Of a DNA stretch of 6,830 nucleotides, positions 5,167-6,830 are shown piece after piece. The stretch covers positions 1-6,830 of the forward strand of contig JAAZDX010000100.1 in the NCBI GenBank assembly GCA_012512605.1, in the 5' to 3' direction. How positions within the stretch are numbered: position 1 is the first letter of the stretch; each line of letters begins with the position of its first letter. The position numbers were made by a program, and so were the translations under genes. This DNA comes from Bacillota bacterium. GTDB lineage: Bacteria > Bacillota > UBA4882 > UBA10575. The notes beneath the pieces were generated by a model. The model had not been told where the DNA came from, did no database searches, and saw nothing but the letters and a program-made list of their open reading frames with translations.

Positions 5167-6830
5167 ATGAAGAAACACCGCCGTTTTTATCTCTTTTTTT
5201 TCAGCTTCCTTATGCTCAGCGTCGCTTTGGCTTTCCCTGCCCAGTCGGCAGTGGAACTAAGTAAAACTGGGGCCGAATACCGCTTTGGGCAAGTTAAAGC
5301 GCCGCCCCGTCCTTTACAGTGGAGAAAATTGGTTACGCCCCATTTTGAGATCTTCTTCTACCAGGGCTTGGAGGAACTGGCGGAACGCAGCGCCCGCATC
5401 TTAGAAGAGGATGCTTTTGGGCGGGTTTATCCTGATTTTCGTAACTTATTTACCCTAAACCCATACCGGAAAAGCCGGGTTATTCTCTTTGCCTCCCGGA
5501 AGGAGTACCAGAATTCACAAGCCAGTGGACTATCGCTCAGCGACACCTCCGAAGGGGTTGCCCATATCCTTGTCAACCGGTTGGTTGTAATTGGGCAGCC
5601 GACGTTCCGGGATTTACGGGGGGTATTAACCCATGAGATCACCCATTTGATCACGATCGGCCCTTTCAAAAACAACCTATTGTATGGGATGAGTGGTGGC
5701 GTACCCGGTTGGATCGCAGAGGGGCTTGCCGAATACTATATGCCGGCGGAAACCAGATTTCCCATGCGGGAGGTCGCCCTCCGTGATGTGGTGTTGCGGG
5801 ATCAAGTAGATTCGATCAGTGAATTTTCGAAGGTCAGTGGTAATCTCCACTATGCCGAATCCTGGTCCTTCGTCGACTATATTGCCCGGAAATATGGGCA
5901 AGAGCAGTTGTGTGCGATGTTGGAAGCAGTGGTGAAGGAAGGGCAACGGAACCGGACCTTCGAAAAACTCTTCAGTCGGACGCTCCAGGAACTGTGGAAC
6001 GACTGGCGGGAGGAATTGCCCCAAATCTACCAGGCGGGGGCGGATGCGCCCGCCTATACTGAGGAAAACGACCCGTTGTTTCCCGACTACCGCGACCAAT
6101 CCATGGTCAAGGTTGGCCCGGGCGGAGAAGTTTTCTTCCTCTCCAACTGCCATGGGCGACTTTACGATCTTTTTCAGGTCGATGGAGACGAGGTCCGGCA
6201 GCTAACCGAACGGACCGTGTTTGGATATGACCTGGCGCCCAACGGGCGGCAACTGGTTTTCCTCTCCGATGAGGAGGGTGACCGGCGACTTTATCGGTTA
6301 GATTTGGATTCGGGGGTGGAGACACCCCTTGAACTGGAAGTGACCAATCCCATTGGCGTAGCTTGGTCCCCACAGGGGGACCGGTTGGCCGTGGTTGCCA
6401 ATATCAAGGGCGATGCCGACCTTTTTCTGATTGACCCGGATGGGCGGCTTTTAGGGGTGATTACCGACTCCGAAGCCGACGAGACCGACCCGGCTTGGTC
6501 CCCCGACGGCCGGCAGCTGGCGTTTGTTTGCCCCCGCGGACAATATGACCAGCTTTACCTCTGGGACGAAAAATCAGTGCGTTTGCTGACTAACGCCTCC
6601 GCGCACCACCGTAACCCGGTCTGGAGCCATACTGGGGAGCTGTACTGTCTTACAGGGGAACGGGGTTATTACCAGATGGCGACCGTTGATTTAACCGGCG
6701 GGACCACTTCTCTCCTTTGGCCGTACCGGGAGAGCGTTCTCGAATTGGTGCCGACCGCCGCTGATTTTCTGGTCGTCCTTTATAACGACCGCCGTTTCGA
6801 GCTATACCGTTACCAACCAGGGGAGGATAA
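5167..6830 (+). CDS. Exported zinc-metallopeptidase (peptidase MA type) with WD40-like beta-propeller (3' end missing)
   Basis: At least 554 residues, running off the window. The N-terminus is a signal peptide: basic MKKHRR, a hydrophobic core rich in F and L, and a likely cleavage after AQSA (residue 28), so the protein acts outside the membrane or in the wall. Residues of about 50-290 form a gluzincin-like domain: LTHEITHLI holds the HExxH motif (H156, E157, H160), and PGWIAEGLAEYY supplies the probable third zinc ligand E185, 24 residues after the second histidine. The catalytic set is complete. From about residue 310 repeated beta-propeller blades of the PD40/TolB type appear, with LAPNGRQLVF, AWSPQGDRLAV (from 399) and AWSPDGRQLAF (from 443), then the degenerate VWSHTGELYCL. 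The propeller may bind protein or glycan, or gate the peptidase. ATG 5167 follows GAGGTG at a four-base gap and starts the signal peptide. The substrate is unknown. It is unlikely to be TolB itself, since the organism looks Gram-positive and TolB has no metallopeptidase domain. Confidence 0.9.
   Translation, partial: MKKHRRFYLFFFSFLMLSVALAFPAQSAVELSKTGAEYRFGQVKAPPRPLQWRKLVTPHFEIFFYQGLEELAERSARILEEDAFGRVYPDFRNLFTLNPYRKSRVILFASRKEYQNSQASGLSLSDTSEGVAHILVNRLVVIGQPTFRDLRGVLTHEITHLITIGPFKNNLLYGMSGGVPGWIAEGLAEYYMPAETRFPMREVALRDVVLRDQVDSISEFSKVSGNLHYAESWSFVDYIARKYGQEQLCAMLEAVVKEGQRNRTFEKLFSRTLQELWNDWREELPQIYQAGADAPAYTEENDPLFPDYRDQSMVKVGPGGEVFFLSNCHGRLYDLFQVDGDEVRQLTERTVFGYDLAPNGRQLVFLSDEEGDRRLYRLDLDSGVETPLELEVTNPIGVAWSPQGDRLAVVANIKGDADLFLIDPDGRLLGVITDSEADETDPAWSPDGRQLAFVCPRGQYDQLYLWDEKSVRLLTNASAHHRNPVWSHTGELYCLTGERGYYQMATVDLTGGTTSLLWPYRESVLELVPTAADFLVVLYNDRRFELYRYQPGED

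Noticed and set aside
5427..6373. Minus-strand ORFs inside the metallopeptidase gene (5427-5675, 5677-6153, 6107-6373)
   Set aside because: They are antisense shadows of a coding frame with a signal peptide, intact zinc motif and propeller blades; none has family-like motifs.
1..6830. CRISPR array, insertion sequence, phage or toxin-antitoxin module
   Set aside because: No spaced direct repeats, transposase motifs, terminal inverted repeats or toxin-antitoxin pair were found. MazG here is the NTP pyrophosphohydrolase, with no mazEF beside it.

Overview
The window looks like a chromosomal segment of an endospore-forming Firmicute of moderate G+C content. The basis is three sporulation-associated proteins (a YyaC-type GPR relative, a SpoIID/LytB-domain protein and YabP), strong G-rich Shine-Dalgarno sites, and frequent TTG/GTG starts. 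A clostridial or Limnochordia-like lineage is possible, but the sequence alone does not settle the genus.

Layout. Bases 2-625 hold the 3' end of a MalK/UgpC/MsmX-type sugar ABC transporter ATPase, closed by a clear intrinsic terminator (646-689). Next is a complete ROK-family sugar kinase (725-1720). The opposite strand carries yyaC (1697-2335, TTG start), whose tail overlaps the kinase tail by 24 bp. A stretch of about 470 bp without a convincing long gene follows (2336-2803). It holds an operator-like inverted repeat, a possible 21-codon ORF with a very strong ribosome binding site, and a candidate structured RNA of about 240 nt (2451-2693). After this come three genes on the plus strand: mazG (GTG 2804), a spoIID-like gene (TTG 3670) and yabP (ATG 4700), with a sigma-E-like promoter candidate just before yabP. 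A textbook intrinsic terminator (5040-5075) ends this block. The last gene (5167 to the window edge) encodes an exported zinc-metallopeptidase of the peptidase MA type fused to a WD40-like (PD40/TolB) beta-propeller; its 3' end is outside the window.

How the genes may work together. The first two genes fit import of an oligosaccharide or sugar followed by intracellular phosphorylation. The middle and right parts fit sporulation and housekeeping: MazG removes non-canonical NTPs, the SpoIID-like protein cleaves peptidoglycan, and YabP is a sporulation protein. In Bacillus subtilis, yabN(mazG)-yabO-yabP-yabQ-divIC form a conserved string. Here yabO (rqcP) is missing from its usual slot, a SpoIID-domain gene stands there instead, and yabQ does not follow yabP.

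The most interesting item is the 2451-2693 region. An 8-bp terminal helix closes a domain containing three mutually compatible hairpins, one a 14-pair stem with a single bulged C and an A-rich 30-nt loop. I could not assign it to a family from memory; a raiA-type RNA or an unknown leader or small RNA is possible.
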